Of a DNA stretch of 64,000 nucleotides, positions 35,501 to 43,811 are shown piece by piece. A program made the translations under genes and the position numbers. This DNA comes from Lepidurus packardi (lineage: Eukaryota; Arthropoda; Branchiopoda; Notostraca; Triopsidae), in contig JAKZAN010000053.1 in NCBI GenBank assembly GCA_023053545.1, positions 62,001-126,000 on the forward strand, in the 5' to 3' direction. Position 1 is the stretch's first letter. Every line of letters starts with the position of its first letter. The notes under the pieces are model-generated. The model was given only the letters and a program-made list of their open reading frames with translations. It was not told the DNA's origin and made no database searches.

Positions 35501-36229
35501 AAATAACAGATTCAAACTTTTTTTCTGCATAAAAATCTGGCTTATCAGCAGACTCTGGTGCAAATTGCGTAACGGTTGGCCCTTGAATAAAAGCAACATT
35601 ATCTTTATAAGCCGATATGATTTCATTCGGAAATTCGGCTGATGTTTTTTTGATTAATTTGAATAGTGAGGAAGGCATTTCGACACCATCAATAACAAAT
35701 TTACCATTAAAGATTTTGTGTCGGCAATGTTCAGAATTGATTTGAGAAAAACCAAAAACTTCTGAATCTGTCAGCTTTCTACCAATTTTTATAGCAGTTT
35801 CGTTAAGATATGCAACTTCTTCGTTGCTCAACGCCAAACCTTCTTTTTGGTTGAATGCAGCTATATCATCGATTTCAAGAATTGGCTCTGGTGCAATATT
35901 GATAGTAAAAATGTCCTGATGCAATTCTGAATATTTTTGAAATAGCATCGGATCAAAATCTGCGAATTCAGATGAACTTTTTTGAAATTCTTCAATTCTA
36001 ATGATGCCTTCAATACCCATATTTTGGGTGATTTCGACAGCATTTGTGCTCCAAGGCGTAATCATAGCAGCGCGTGGTCCAACAAAAAAAAATCCGCAAG
36101 TACGGATTTTTCAATTTTATGCGCGTCGCCAAAAAGCCAATTTAGTTTAGAGATATTTTCTGCAGATAGTGCTTGTTGCACTTGTACTGCAAAGACTGTA
36201 TTAGTTTCGTTTCCGAAAAAATGAATCAT
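32574..36229 (-). CDS. purL: Phosphoribosylformylglycinamidine synthase, N-terminal frameshift
   Basis: Large single-chain FGAM synthase of purine synthesis. The downstream frame (ATG at 36065, 1163 aa) has the PurL core ([35 protein letters not shown]) and a C-terminal glutaminase with SVGICNGCQLFVELG. The true N-terminus is in another frame: ATG at 36229 reads MIHFFGNETNTVFAVQVQQA and on to IEKSVLADFF, then a T9 run (36084-36092, minus strand) shifts frame before VGPRAAMITPW. Seven or ten T would join them, giving about 1217 aa, the normal length. A consensus promoter at 36254-36284 supports the start at 36229. It may be sequencing error, mutation or slippage. Confidence 0.9.
36084..36111 (-). 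promoter_or_regulatory. Terminator-like hairpin with T9 run inside the 5' part of purL
   Basis: On the coding strand AAAAATCCG, loop TACTTG, CGGATTTTT and four more T form a perfect 9-bp stem leading into a run of nine T, the shape of an intrinsic terminator. It falls at about codons 40-49 of purL, exactly where the frame breaks. It could attenuate transcription or promote RNA polymerase slippage. Confidence 0.5.
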
Positions 36230-36253
36230 TTTTTAGCTATTGAGTTGTGTATG

Positions 36254-36284
36254 CAAATCTACTTTAATTTACATAAAAGGCAAA
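36254..36284 (-). promoter_or_regulatory. purL: purL promoter (TTTG-N19-TAGATTTG)
   Basis: Minus-strand TTTG (36281-36284) and TAGATTTG (36254-36261) are 19 bases apart. The expected start of transcription, near 36247, is about 18 bases before the ATG at 36229. Confidence 0.7.
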
Positions 36285-36301
36285 GTATTGCGCCTGATAA
36301 A

Positions 36302-37840
36302 TTAATCAGGAATTGGAATACTTTGGTAGGCGCCCAAGTCGTTTGTGATTCTTGGTCTACCAGTAATATCCAAAGGGATTAAAAATGTAGGGTTGGCTTT
36401 CTCGATTGCAGCCGAATTTAGGTCGATTCTTAAGTTGTTTTTATTTGCATTCCAAAACGAGGGTTTAAAAATTTGCGAAGAAGTTGCAACATAACAATTT
36501 TCATAATGGACTGGATCAGTTGCAAATTGATACAACGGATTATTTGAAAACGAATTGCTTATATTATTGAATCTAATGAGGCAATGATTAAATTTATAAT
36601 TGAATGCGCTTGTTGATTTTTTATCAAGAAACAATTCTATCTGATTGGATCCATAAATGATACAGTTATTAAAAATAGCTTGTTCCAACGGGATCGATTC
36701 AGGCTGGGCACCCAATAGATAATTGCCCAATTGCACGGCTACTTGTTTTGAACTTGGCCAATTATTATTGAAAGTGCAATGTGTAAATTGATAAGAGCCA
36801 CCATACAAGCAAGCAACTGTGGCAACTCCAGCAGAGCCAACAACTATGTTTTCGCCTTTGATGCTTGCGCTTAAGCCTAAAATTCCGTAATTAGATGAAT
36901 TGTAAATCTGCACGTTCTTAAGATTAATTTCCTCGCTATTGTTTTCAATTCGGAGTCCTACAATGCCATTCTTGATTGTTACATTCTTGAACTGACTACT
37001 ACTGCTTTGAGAGGAAAGCCAAATCCCATACCACTGCCCGGGAACGTCGGCAAACTGCGGCTCCAAGCGGTCGCCTTCAAATATAATTTCGTTTTCCAGC
37101 CGATTCGCATCAGAAGAAGTACTGCCAAGTGCTTGAATGGATCCGCCAGATGCGACAATTAAACCAGAATTATTATGAAAGTGAATTCTGGAACCAGCCT
37201 CGATATTTAAAGTTCTATCGTTTGCAACCGCCGCAAATCCATATATCACATACGGTTTTTCATTGGTAAATAGGTATTCGTTTCCGTGAATAGGGTCGTT
37301 TTCATCCAATACAAAACCATAAATTTGATCATCGCCCAGCTGTAATGTTTCGGTCGTGCCATCATCAAACTTTTGGGGATACAAAAAAACTGCATCCTGA
37401 ATAAGCGTAACCAGCTCCACTTTTTGTTGATTAGTTCCAATATCAAATAAAATCGAATCTGTATATAAAAAATCATTTGGGTTGGCATCTGCAACATCCG
37501 CAGTGGTTTCAATAAATATATAAAGACTGTCTTTTGCTAACAATTCTACGTCTTTAAAAATCTTATTATTGGTTCCTTGCATGCCGTCTACCGTCAATCG
37601 GTATTTTGAAGTGAGCCCTTTGCCAAGCTGAATAATCGGAATATTAATGTCTTTCTTGGACTTATTATAGACTTTCAACGCGTATGTGCTTGAGCCAATA
37701 TTTGTGAAAACAGTATCCAAATATATCGTATCTTTTGAAAACGTCAAATCGCCAGAACTCGGTTCGAAATCAAAATCCTTGCGACAGGAAGTCAACATCA
37801 ATAAGCATCCCATTAAGGTTAAAAGTACTGTATTGCGCAT
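36302..37840 (-). CDS. Parallel beta-helix lipoprotein
   Basis: 512-aa exported lipoprotein (lipobox LTSC, Cys 19). The N-terminal 150 residues look like an Ig-like/beta domain (DLTFSKDTIYLDTVFTNIGS), and the rest is a right-handed parallel beta-helix: GSRIHFHNNSGLIVASGG, FKNVTIKNGIVGLRIENNSE, NYGILGLSASIKGENIVVGS. Such proteins are widespread hypothetical surface lipoproteins in Bacteroidetes; the family's function is unknown and no polysaccharide-lyase catalytic motif is evident. It is upstream of purL on the same strand, but purL has its own promoter. Confidence 0.8.
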   Translation of the reverse strand: MRNTVLLTLMGCLLMLTSCRKDFDFEPSSGDLTFSKDTIYLDTVFTNIGSSTYALKVYNKSKKDINIPIIQLGKGLTSKYRLTVDGMQGTNNKIFKDVELLAKDSLYIFIETTADVADANPNDFLYTDSILFDIGTNQQKVELVTLIQDAVFLYPQKFDDGTTETLQLGDDQIYGFVLDENDPIHGNEYLFTNEKPYVIYGFAAVANDRTLNIEAGSRIHFHNNSGLIVASGGSIQALGSTSSDANRLENEIIFEGDRLEPQFADVPGQWYGIWLSSQSSSSQFKNVTIKNGIVGLRIENNSEEINLKNVQIYNSSNYGILGLSASIKGENIVVGSAGVATVACLYGGSYQFTHCTFNNNWPSSKQVAVQLGNYLLGAQPESIPLEQAIFNNCIIYGSNQIELFLDKKSTSAFNYKFNHCLIRFNNISNSFSNNPLYQFATDPVHYENCYVATSSQIFKPSFWNANKNNLRIDLNSAAIEKANPTFLIPLDITGRPRITNDLGAYQSIPIPD

Positions 37841-37980
37841 AAATCTGTTTTTTGTAAAAGTAAGATTAAATTTAATTTCGGCAACGGCCTGGCTGATTAA
37901 ACGAAAAACCGACTTATTTCGTACAAATGAATCCCAAAAATCCCAGTATATTTTTTGCTATTTTTACCGAAAATATAAAT

Positions 37981-38424
37981 ATGGTACTCGGTAGAAATGA
38001 AATTCTAGACCTTTGTAATAATTGGGTAAAGGATACGCTAATGGAAACGTTGGAAATCGAATACATCGATGCTGGTGAAGATTTTTTGCAAGCAAAAATG
38101 CCGGTTAACCCAAGAATTCACCAGCCCATGGGACTACTGCATGGTGGTGCTTCTGCTGCGCTGGCTGAAAGCGTTGGAAGCGCTGCTTCTTTTATATTTG
38201 TAAATTCAGAAAAATCAGAGGTTCGAGGTATAGAATTGACATGCAATCATTTACGCGCAAAGCGTGAAGGTGTTGTTTATGGCACAGCGCGCATTATTCA
38301 CAAAGGCGGAAGTATTCATTTGTGGGAGATTAGAATTACTGATGAACAAGATCGGTTAATCTCGCTTTGTAAACTAACCAATATGATTTTGCCAAAGAAA
38401 AAAGTGATTGATGGCAACAATTGA
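37981..38424 (+). CDS. PaaI-type hotdog thioesterase, possible DHNA-CoA thioesterase (MenI)
   Basis: 147 aa from the ATG at 37981; a longer frame from 37927 adds 18 residues with no hotdog character. The hotdog signature NPRIHQPMGLLHGGASAALA contains the HGG...E region typical of PaaI/YbgC-type acyl-CoA thioesterases. It overlaps the menF gene by 14 bases, which makes a role in menaquinone synthesis, hydrolysis of 1,4-dihydroxy-2-naphthoyl-CoA, the most economical proposal. The alternative is a general phenylacetyl-CoA-type thioesterase. Confidence 0.85.
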   Translation: MVLGRNEILDLCNNWVKDTLMETLEIEYIDAGEDFLQAKMPVNPRIHQPMGLLHGGASAALAESVGSAASFIFVNSEKSEVRGIELTCNHLRAKREGVVYGTARIIHKGGSIHLWEIRITDEQDRLISLCKLTNMILPKKKVIDGNN

Positions 38425-39466
38425 TAACATAATTACGAGGTTCGAAACCCAATTGGAGGCTAATTTACCATTTGTGATCTATGCCAAACCCAATGATGAT
38501 CTTGTTTATGGCATGTTTCAGAAGCAAGAATCATTTCAAGAGCGTGTTGAAAATGAGTCAGGTTTTGTTTTTTCACAATTTGATGGCAAATCGCTTTTTA
38601 TTGCTGAAGCAGAATCGGATTTAATGGTAAGCGCAATTCCCGAAACCGCGCCCGTATCGCATAATTTTCCTGACTTAAACAATGGAACAGGTGCAGCTGC
38701 TTTCGAAAAAATGGTCATAAAAGCCAAAGAAGCCATCAATGCTGGTGTTTTCAATAAGGTAGTTTTATCTCGAGAAGAGCAAGTTTCGTTGTCAAAAATC
38801 GATTTGCCAGATGTATTACTGCGATTATTATCCTTATATCCTTCGGCTTTTCGATATTGCTGGTTTCACCCAAAAAGCGGAGTATGGCTAGGTGCAACAC
38901 CCGAAAGGCTATTGAAAGTAGAGAATGGCCGTTTCGAAACGGTTTCATTGGCAGGAACGCAGCAATTTTTGGGTATTGAAGCAGTCGAGTGGGGGACAAA
39001 AGAACAGGAAGAACAGCAATTGGTAACCGATTTTATATTGTCTGCTTTGTCCACATTTTCAAGTCAAATTGTTTCGACAGCACCTTATACGATCAAGGCT
39101 GGACAGCTACTGCATATCAAAAGTGACATTTCAGGAACTTTCAACAATGGCAGTAACATCTTGGATATCATTGCAGCACTTCACCCAACGCCCGCAATTT
39201 GCGGTTTGCCAAAGCATGAAGCATTGCAATTCATCAAAATGCATGAACCTTACGACCGCGATTTTTATAGTGGTTACTTGGGGATACTTCAAAATACAGA
39301 GACAAAGGGTTTGGCAACAGACTTGTACGTAAATTTACGATGTATGAAAGTGCAGGGTTCGACAGCACATTTGTATGTTGGTTGTGGCATTACGGCAGGA
39401 AGTGAACCCGAAAAAGAATTTATAGAAACGGTCAATAAAAGCGTGACCATGAAAAGAATATTATGA
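38411..39466 (+). CDS. menF: Isochorismate synthase (menaquinone biosynthesis)
   Basis: 351-aa chorismate-binding enzyme converting chorismate to isochorismate. The conserved C-terminal half is visible: VLSREEQVSL, WLGATPERLLKVENGRFETVSLAGTQ in two parts, KSDISG, LHPTPAICGLPK and YDRDFYSGYLG, LYVNLRCM and GCGITAGSEPEKEF, with Mg- and substrate-binding glutamates. It is shorter than E. coli MenF (about 430 aa), mainly through a reduced N-terminal part, as usual for this group. The ATG at 38411 overlaps the thioesterase gene, and its stop overlaps bshB1 by four bases (ATGA). Confidence 0.9.
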   Translation: MATIDNIITRFETQLEANLPFVIYAKPNDDLVYGMFQKQESFQERVENESGFVFSQFDGKSLFIAEAESDLMVSAIPETAPVSHNFPDLNNGTGAAAFEKMVIKAKEAINAGVFNKVVLSREEQVSLSKIDLPDVLLRLLSLYPSAFRYCWFHPKSGVWLGATPERLLKVENGRFETVSLAGTQQFLGIEAVEWGTKEQEEQQLVTDFILSALSTFSSQIVSTAPYTIKAGQLLHIKSDISGTFNNGSNILDIIAALHPTPAICGLPKHEALQFIKMHEPYDRDFYSGYLGILQNTETKGLATDLYVNLRCMKVQGSTAHLYVGCGITAGSEPEKEFIETVNKSVTMKRIL

Positions 39467-40182
39467 TTAAACTTGACATTTTAGCCTTTGGAGCACATCC
39501 TGACGATGTGGAATTGGGCTGTGGAGGTACAATTGCAAAAGAAATTGCAAGTGGCAAAAAGGTGGGCATCATCGATCTAACGCGAGGTGAATTGGGAACC
39601 CGAGGATCTGTCGCAATTAGGAACGCCGAATCTTCTGCTGCATCTGCTATATTGGGCGTTGCAGTTCGAGAAAACCTGGATATGCGCGACGGCTTTTTTG
39701 TAAATGACGAAGCCCATCAAATGAAGATTATAGAGAAAATCAGGTTGTATAAGCCTGATATCGTGATTTGCAATGCCATCGAAGACAGGCATATAGATCA
39801 TGGAAAAGGCAGTAAACTGGTTTCTGATGCTTGTTTTTTAAGTGGTTTACGGCGAATTGAGACCTTTTGCAACGGTGTTTTGCAAGAGCCATTCAGGCCA
39901 AAGGTAGTGTACCACTACATCCAATGGAAAAATATACAGCCTGATTTTGTTGTGGATATTTCTGGTTTTGAGAAGGTTAAAGAAGCAGCCATACTAGCAT
40001 ATGGATCGCAATTTTATAATCCAAATTCGACAGAACCGGAGACACTTATTGCAACAGAAAATTTTTTAGAAAGTATCCACTACCGCAGCCGAGACCTCGG
40101 AAGATTAGTTGGCGTAGACTATGCCGAAGGATTTACAGTAGAAAGGTATTTGGCCGTCAATAGTTTAGGAGATTTGTTGTAA
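39463..40182 (+). CDS. bshB1: Bacillithiol biosynthesis deacetylase BshB1
   Basis: 239-aa zinc-dependent N-acetylglucosaminyl-malate deacetylase, second step of bacillithiol synthesis. Zinc ligands appear in FGAHPDDVELGCGGT and, further on, in ICNAIEDRHIDHGKGS; GELGTRGS is the BshB1 signature. Its ATG overlaps the menF stop, so it is the last gene of a thioesterase-menF-bshB1 operon, linking quinone and low-molecular-weight thiol synthesis only by co-transcription as far as can be seen. Confidence 0.93.
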   Translation: MIKLDILAFGAHPDDVELGCGGTIAKEIASGKKVGIIDLTRGELGTRGSVAIRNAESSAASAILGVAVRENLDMRDGFFVNDEAHQMKIIEKIRLYKPDIVICNAIEDRHIDHGKGSKLVSDACFLSGLRRIETFCNGVLQEPFRPKVVYHYIQWKNIQPDFVVDISGFEKVKEAAILAYGSQFYNPNSTEPETLIATENFLESIHYRSRDLGRLVGVDYAEGFTVERYLAVNSLGDLL

Positions 40183-40199
40183 TTTTTTTAAAATTTTAT

Positions 40200-40230
40200 T
40201 TTGAAAGCGAAAAGAATTGCAATATATTTG
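40200..40230 (+). promoter_or_regulatory. tRNA-His promoter
   Basis: TTTTG ending at 40203 and TATATTTG at 40223-40230, separated by 19 bases; the tRNA begins 15 bases later. Confidence 0.7.
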
Positions 40231-40245
40231 CACTCACATTCAAAC

Positions 40246-40320
40246 GGTGGTTGTAGCTCAGCTGGTTAGAGCATCGGTTTGTGGTGCCGAGGGTCGCCGG
40301 TTCGAACCCGGTCATCCACC
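40246..40320 (+). tRNA. tRNA-His (GTG)
   Basis: The cloverleaf folds with an extra 5' G (G-1) opposite the discriminator C, the tRNA-His identity element. The anticodon GTG is at 40281-40283 in loop TTGTGGT, with stem TCGGT/GCCGA. The T arm GCCGG-TTCGAAC-CCGGT is present. The CCA end is not encoded. Confidence 0.95.
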
Positions 40321-40342
40321 CAAAAATAAATGTAATGAGAGT

Positions 40343-40373
40343 AAGGCCTTGAAGCAATTTAAGGCCTTTTTTT
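40343..40373 (+). terminator. Intrinsic terminator after tRNA-His
   Basis: AAGGCCTT (40343-40350) and AAGGCCTT (40361-40368) form a stem with a 10-base loop followed by T. Confidence 0.75.
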
Positions 40374-40407
40374 ATGTCGAAAATTAGACACTTGTTAGCA
40401 ATTGAAT

Positions 40408-40450
40408 ACGATTTTGCATACGATTTAAACACGATTTAAACACGATTTTG
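40408..40450. repeat. Short direct repeats (11-12 bp, four ACGATTT units)
   Basis: ACGATTTTGCAT, ACGATTTAAAC, ACGATTTAAAC and ACGATTTTG follow one another at a spacing of 12, 11 and 11 bases, close to one helical turn. They lie in the 300-base gap between tRNA-His and the next gene. They may be a protein-binding array or a decayed integration site; no integrase gene is nearby. I see nothing else in 40374-40618. Confidence 0.5.
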
Positions 40451-40618
40451 AAAAAAAAGGCAGTTTTATCTTTTTTCGATTTTTCTGAGTCTAAATTTGA
40501 TGGACAACCATTTCCTCGAGACACATTTATTTGCTTACTTTTACGGATGTATCCGATTGCTAAGATTGATTGGATTTAGAAAATGTTAACTATAAGTCAA
40601 AATTATAATCTTGATATC

Positions 40619-41035
40619 ATGAAAAATTTAATAACCTTCATTTTATTATTTATACTCACTTCATGCGGAAACGACTCCTATCAAGCGCAGACGCCAGCAC
40701 CTACCGTAGATAGAATAGTGGGCAGTTGGAAGCGTATTGCCGTTATTGTAAATGGCGTTGAAGAGCCAGCGGAATCATGTGTGCTAGGCATGCAAGTGCA
40801 GCACGATTCTTCTGGGAATACATTCATTACAAATTATCGATCGCCCGCGGTTCATGGTATCTGCCAAGTAGACAACACCCAATATTCCAACTGGGTAAAT
40901 TTAGGCAATAGCGTTTATAATCTCGGCGGTTCCATAGGTCTGGCACGCGTTGTCTTTTCTGCAAACGACAACAGAATGACCATTACCGGGGAAGATGGTC
41001 TTGATGACGTGCAAACTGTCTTCCAGAGGCAATAG
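40619..41035 (+). CDS. Lipocalin-like lipoprotein
   Basis: 138-aa lipoprotein starting at the ATG at 40619 (MKNLITFILLFILTSCGNDS, Cys 16). A longer frame from 40583 would bury the signal peptide. The mature part contains RIVGSWKRIAVIVNG, the N-terminal GxW-type strand of lipocalin-like (DUF4923/DUF5004-type) beta-barrels, and ends MTITGEDGLDDVQTVFQR. Function unknown; binding of a small hydrophobic ligand is only suggested by fold class. Confidence 0.7.
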   Translation: MKNLITFILLFILTSCGNDSYQAQTPAPTVDRIVGSWKRIAVIVNGVEEPAESCVLGMQVQHDSSGNTFITNYRSPAVHGICQVDNTQYSNWVNLGNSVYNLGGSIGLARVVFSANDNRMTITGEDGLDDVQTVFQRQ

Positions 41036-41138
41036 AAGCAAGTTTTGATTTTTAATAATTCTAAGTAATTATCTTAACAAAACAATAAAAGGAACAGCCA
41101 TCTTTTCAAATAGTAGTATCTTAGAAAGAAAAGAAGTC

Positions 41139-41399
41139 ATGGGTGAGCAAATATTTATTGGCAGTGACATTACTATTGCGCAGTTGCGGAATTATATTTT
41201 CGAACACAAAATTAATAAAGGAGATGTGATCGTTTTACACCCGATGAATTATGATGTTGTGGTCGATGAAATGCGAAATTCGCCTGAGGGCATTGTGATT
41301 CCGGTTAACATTTTTGGTGTCGTTATCACAAAAGACAAAGTCGATTCAGTTGAATTGGGCAAAGTACACCTCATAAAAAACGAAACATTAAATAACTAA
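41139..41399 (+). CDS. Conserved small cytoplasmic hypothetical protein
   Basis: 86 aa, mixed alpha/beta, beginning MGEQIFIGSDITIAQLRNYI with GDVIVLHPMNYDVVVDEM and IPVNIFGVVITKDKV. I do not recognise the family. There is no signal peptide. It stands alone and is closed by a perfect terminator, so it is likely a real single-gene unit. Confidence 0.65.
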   Translation: MGEQIFIGSDITIAQLRNYIFEHKINKGDVIVLHPMNYDVVVDEMRNSPEGIVIPVNIFGVVITKDKVDSVELGKVHLIKNETLNN

Positions 41400-41425
41400 A
41401 AAAGAGCGCTATTGCGCTCTTTTTG
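41397..41425 (+). terminator. Intrinsic terminator
   Basis: AAAGAGCGC / GCGCTCTTT, perfect 9-bp stem with a 4-base loop and trailing T, between the 86-aa gene and the convergent peptidase; it can serve both strands. Confidence 0.85.
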
Positions 41426-41440
41426 ATTACTATTTTGGTC

Positions 41441-42487
41441 TTATTTGCCGTCTTTATCAACGACTATTTTATTTTCGCGGTTTGATAATTCCCATGCAAC
41501 TGCAAATGCTAATTGAGCACGTTTTGCAAGCGCGTCATATTCAATTTTGTCTGGTGTATCTGTTGGTTTGTGGTAATCTGCATGAGTCCCGTTGAAGAAA
41601 AACACAGCTGGAATACCATTTTTGGCGAAGTTGTAGTGGTCTGAACGGTAGTAGAATCTTTCCGGATCGTTCAATTCGTTATAGCGCAAATCCAAATCCA
41701 TATTGATGTACTTTTTATTGGCTTCTAAAGTAATATTATGCAAATCAGTCGACAGTCGATCTGAACCAATCACATAGACGTAATTGTTTGTGTTTGCATG
41801 TGCTTCATCTCGCCTACCAATCATGTCGATATTGATGTCGGCAACAGTATTCTCCAACGGAAACAAAGGATTTTTAACGTAAAATCTTGAACCATGTAAG
41901 CCATGCTCTTCACCAGTCACGTGCAAAAATAAAATAGAACGTCGTGGCCCGTTGCCGTCCATTTTCGCTTTCTGAAAAGCCTGCGCGATTTCTAATAAAG
42001 CTACTGTCCCTGACCCATCATCGTCTGCACCATTGTAAACTTCGTTGTTTTTTGTTCCAACGTGGTCATAGTGTGCCGAAATAACAATAATTTCATCTTT
42101 TTTATCTGTTCCTTCAATAAATGCCCAAATATTTTCAGAGTCGCCTAGCTTAGCACCGTAAGGCTTGTTGAAAAATGAAGCTGGAATAGGTTGGTAAAAA
42201 TCTTCTGCTTGTGGCGGGTGAGATATGCCGTTTTCTGTATACTGTTTAATTAAGTACTGCCCAGCCTTTTTTTGCCCTGGTTCACCCGTATTGCGCCCTT
42301 CCATTTCATCAGATGCTACTATATACAAGTGCGTTTTTAGCTCACTTTCAGTAATTGTGTTGAGGTATGCTCGTGCATCTTTTGTTGCGCCTGCGACTGG
42401 CTGCTTGGTTGCAACTGCTTTTTGAGATGTGCAACTTACAGCACTAAAGGCTGCAGCCAGATAGACTCCATAAAAAAATCTTTTCAT
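41441..42487 (-). CDS. M28 family zinc metallopeptidase
   Basis: 348-aa exported peptidase (lipobox-like AVSC near residue 19). M28 zinc ligands are visible: SAHYDHVG, YNGADDDGSGTVALLE, HVTGEEHGLHGS (catalytic Glu), DINIDMIGR and YHKPTDTPDKI. M28 enzymes are aminopeptidases or glutaminyl cyclases; the open substrate class is probably N-terminal residues of peptides in the periplasm or at the surface. It lies 54 bases downstream of a dienelactone-hydrolase-type gene on the same strand, possibly one transcript. Confidence 0.9.
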   Translation of the reverse strand: MKRFFYGVYLAAAFSAVSCTSQKAVATKQPVAGATKDARAYLNTITESELKTHLYIVASDEMEGRNTGEPGQKKAGQYLIKQYTENGISHPPQAEDFYQPIPASFFNKPYGAKLGDSENIWAFIEGTDKKDEIIVISAHYDHVGTKNNEVYNGADDDGSGTVALLEIAQAFQKAKMDGNGPRRSILFLHVTGEEHGLHGSRFYVKNPLFPLENTVADINIDMIGRRDEAHANTNNYVYVIGSDRLSTDLHNITLEANKKYINMDLDLRYNELNDPERFYYRSDHYNFAKNGIPAVFFFNGTHADYHKPTDTPDKIEYDALAKRAQLAFAVAWELSNRENKIVVDKDGK

Positions 42488-42541
42488 ATTGGTGTGGTTA
42501 TTTGTGGTTATTGAAAATTAGTCGGTTCATGATCAAAAATG

Positions 42542-43309
42542 TTACGGATTATGAAGCACTTCAGCTAAAAATAATTGCAAATGTTGCCAAGATCTTTTGT
42601 CTGCTAGCGCATTATAGGCTGCTCCCTTGCTATTGTCTGCTCCGGCGTCCTTATCTGTAAATGAGTGCACAGCATTGGCATAGTAAATCATTTGCCAATC
42701 CGCTTTCCCAATCCGCAATTCCTGCTGTAACGAAACAATGTCTGCCGCTGGAACAAACGGATCATCAGCACCATGACAAATTAAAACTTTTGAAGAAATC
42801 GGATCATTTGGCCTTTCAGAACTTTTCCCGAGTCCGCCATGAAACGATACAACGCCCTGAACCGGAAGCCCTGCTCTTGCCGCTTCTAGCGCACCTGTGC
42901 CTCCAAAGCAATAGCCAATGACCACAATTTTATTTGCATCAGCACCTGAACTGATTAATTGTGCAAGTGCCAAGTTAATCCTATTTTGATACTCCTTAAA
43001 ATTTGTTTTGAAGTAACCAGACTTTTCTCCAGCGGATTTGGCATCAACAGGATAGTTGCCTTCGCCATAGATATCGGCTATAAATGCAAAATATCCCATT
43101 TTTTGAAGTTTCATTGCAACTTCTTTTGCGTGATTATCAATACCTTTCCATGCCGGTAAAATGAGGATGCCATTTTTTTGTGTAGTCTTTTTTGGCACTG
43201 CCAACAGGCCAACTAATGGCTGAGCATTGTCTTGATATGCTACGGTTTTCAATTGCGCTGCTATTGGAACGGTCGCGAAGAATGCGAGTAATAAAATAAA
43301 TTTTTTCAT
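42542..43309 (-). CDS. Dienelactone hydrolase family protein
   Basis: 255-aa alpha/beta hydrolase with a signal peptide (residues 1-18). The nucleophile is cysteine in GYCFGGTGALEAA, the acid lies in HGADDPFVP and the His in ANAVHSFTDKDAG, as in dienelactone hydrolases. Most bacterial members are of unknown substrate; export here argues against a role in intracellular chloroaromatic breakdown. It is followed by the M28 peptidase gene on the same strand. Confidence 0.88.
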   Translation of the reverse strand: MKKFILLLAFFATVPIAAQLKTVAYQDNAQPLVGLLAVPKKTTQKNGILILPAWKGIDNHAKEVAMKLQKMGYFAFIADIYGEGNYPVDAKSAGEKSGYFKTNFKEYQNRINLALAQLISSGADANKIVVIGYCFGGTGALEAARAGLPVQGVVSFHGGLGKSSERPNDPISSKVLICHGADDPFVPAADIVSLQQELRIGKADWQMIYYANAVHSFTDKDAGADNSKGAAYNALADKRSWQHLQLFLAEVLHNP

Positions 43310-43349
43310 ATATTTAAACTTACGTAATATTAATCAATAATATGCACAA

Positions 43350-43811
43350 ATGCAAAACAGCGCAGTTTTAGTAAATGATTATATCGCTTCTTTATCAGCA
43401 GATAGGGCAATTGTGGTTTCCAAACTACGGCAAATTATTGGCAGCAAAATACCGGCGGGTTTCACAGAGGAAATGGGTTACGGTATGATGGCTTTTGTTG
43501 TGCCGCACGTTTTGTATCCTTCTGGTTATCATTGCAATCCAAAATTGCCATTGCCTTTCATCAGCGTGGCTTCCCAGAAGAACTATATTGCTGTCTACCA
43601 CATGGGCTTATATGCTGATCCAGCTTTGATGAATTGGTTTGTTTCGGCTTACAATGCATCTTTTACTTCCAAATTGGACATGGGCAAGAGTTGCATCCGA
43701 TTCAAAAAAATGGATTCAATTCCGTATGAAATAATTGGAGAACTTGCCTCTAAAATGAGCACTTCGGAGTGGATTGCTTTGTATGAAATGAAATTTCGAA
43801 ATAAAAGCTAG
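43350..43811 (+). CDS. DUF1801 domain-containing protein
   Basis: 153 aa. The DUF1801 (YdhG-like) fold is indicated by DRAIVVSKLRQIIGSKIPAGFTEEM in the N-terminal part, FISVASQKNYIAVYHMGLYA in the middle and GKSCIRFKKMDSIPYEIIGE near the end. Biochemical role unknown; members are small cytoplasmic proteins. The 3' end overlaps the convergent flavoprotein gene by four bases. Confidence 0.85.
   Translation: MQNSAVLVNDYIASLSADRAIVVSKLRQIIGSKIPAGFTEEMGYGMMAFVVPHVLYPSGYHCNPKLPLPFISVASQKNYIAVYHMGLYADPALMNWFVSAYNASFTSKLDMGKSCIRFKKMDSIPYEIIGELASKMSTSEWIALYEMKFRNKS

Noticed and set aside
32574..36065. purL starting at the internal ATG at 36065 as the true gene
   Set aside because: This removes about 54 conserved N-terminal residues, and the consensus promoter at 36254-36284 fits the ATG at 36229.
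36066..36229. A separate small gene upstream of purL
   Set aside because: Its translation is the conserved N-terminus of PurL; after a frame correction it continues into the downstream frame with normal total length.
40196..40432. 78-codon ORF on the minus strand containing GWMTGFEPATLGTTN
   Set aside because: It is the antisense of tRNA-His; this peptide is a well-known false annotation from tRNA complements.
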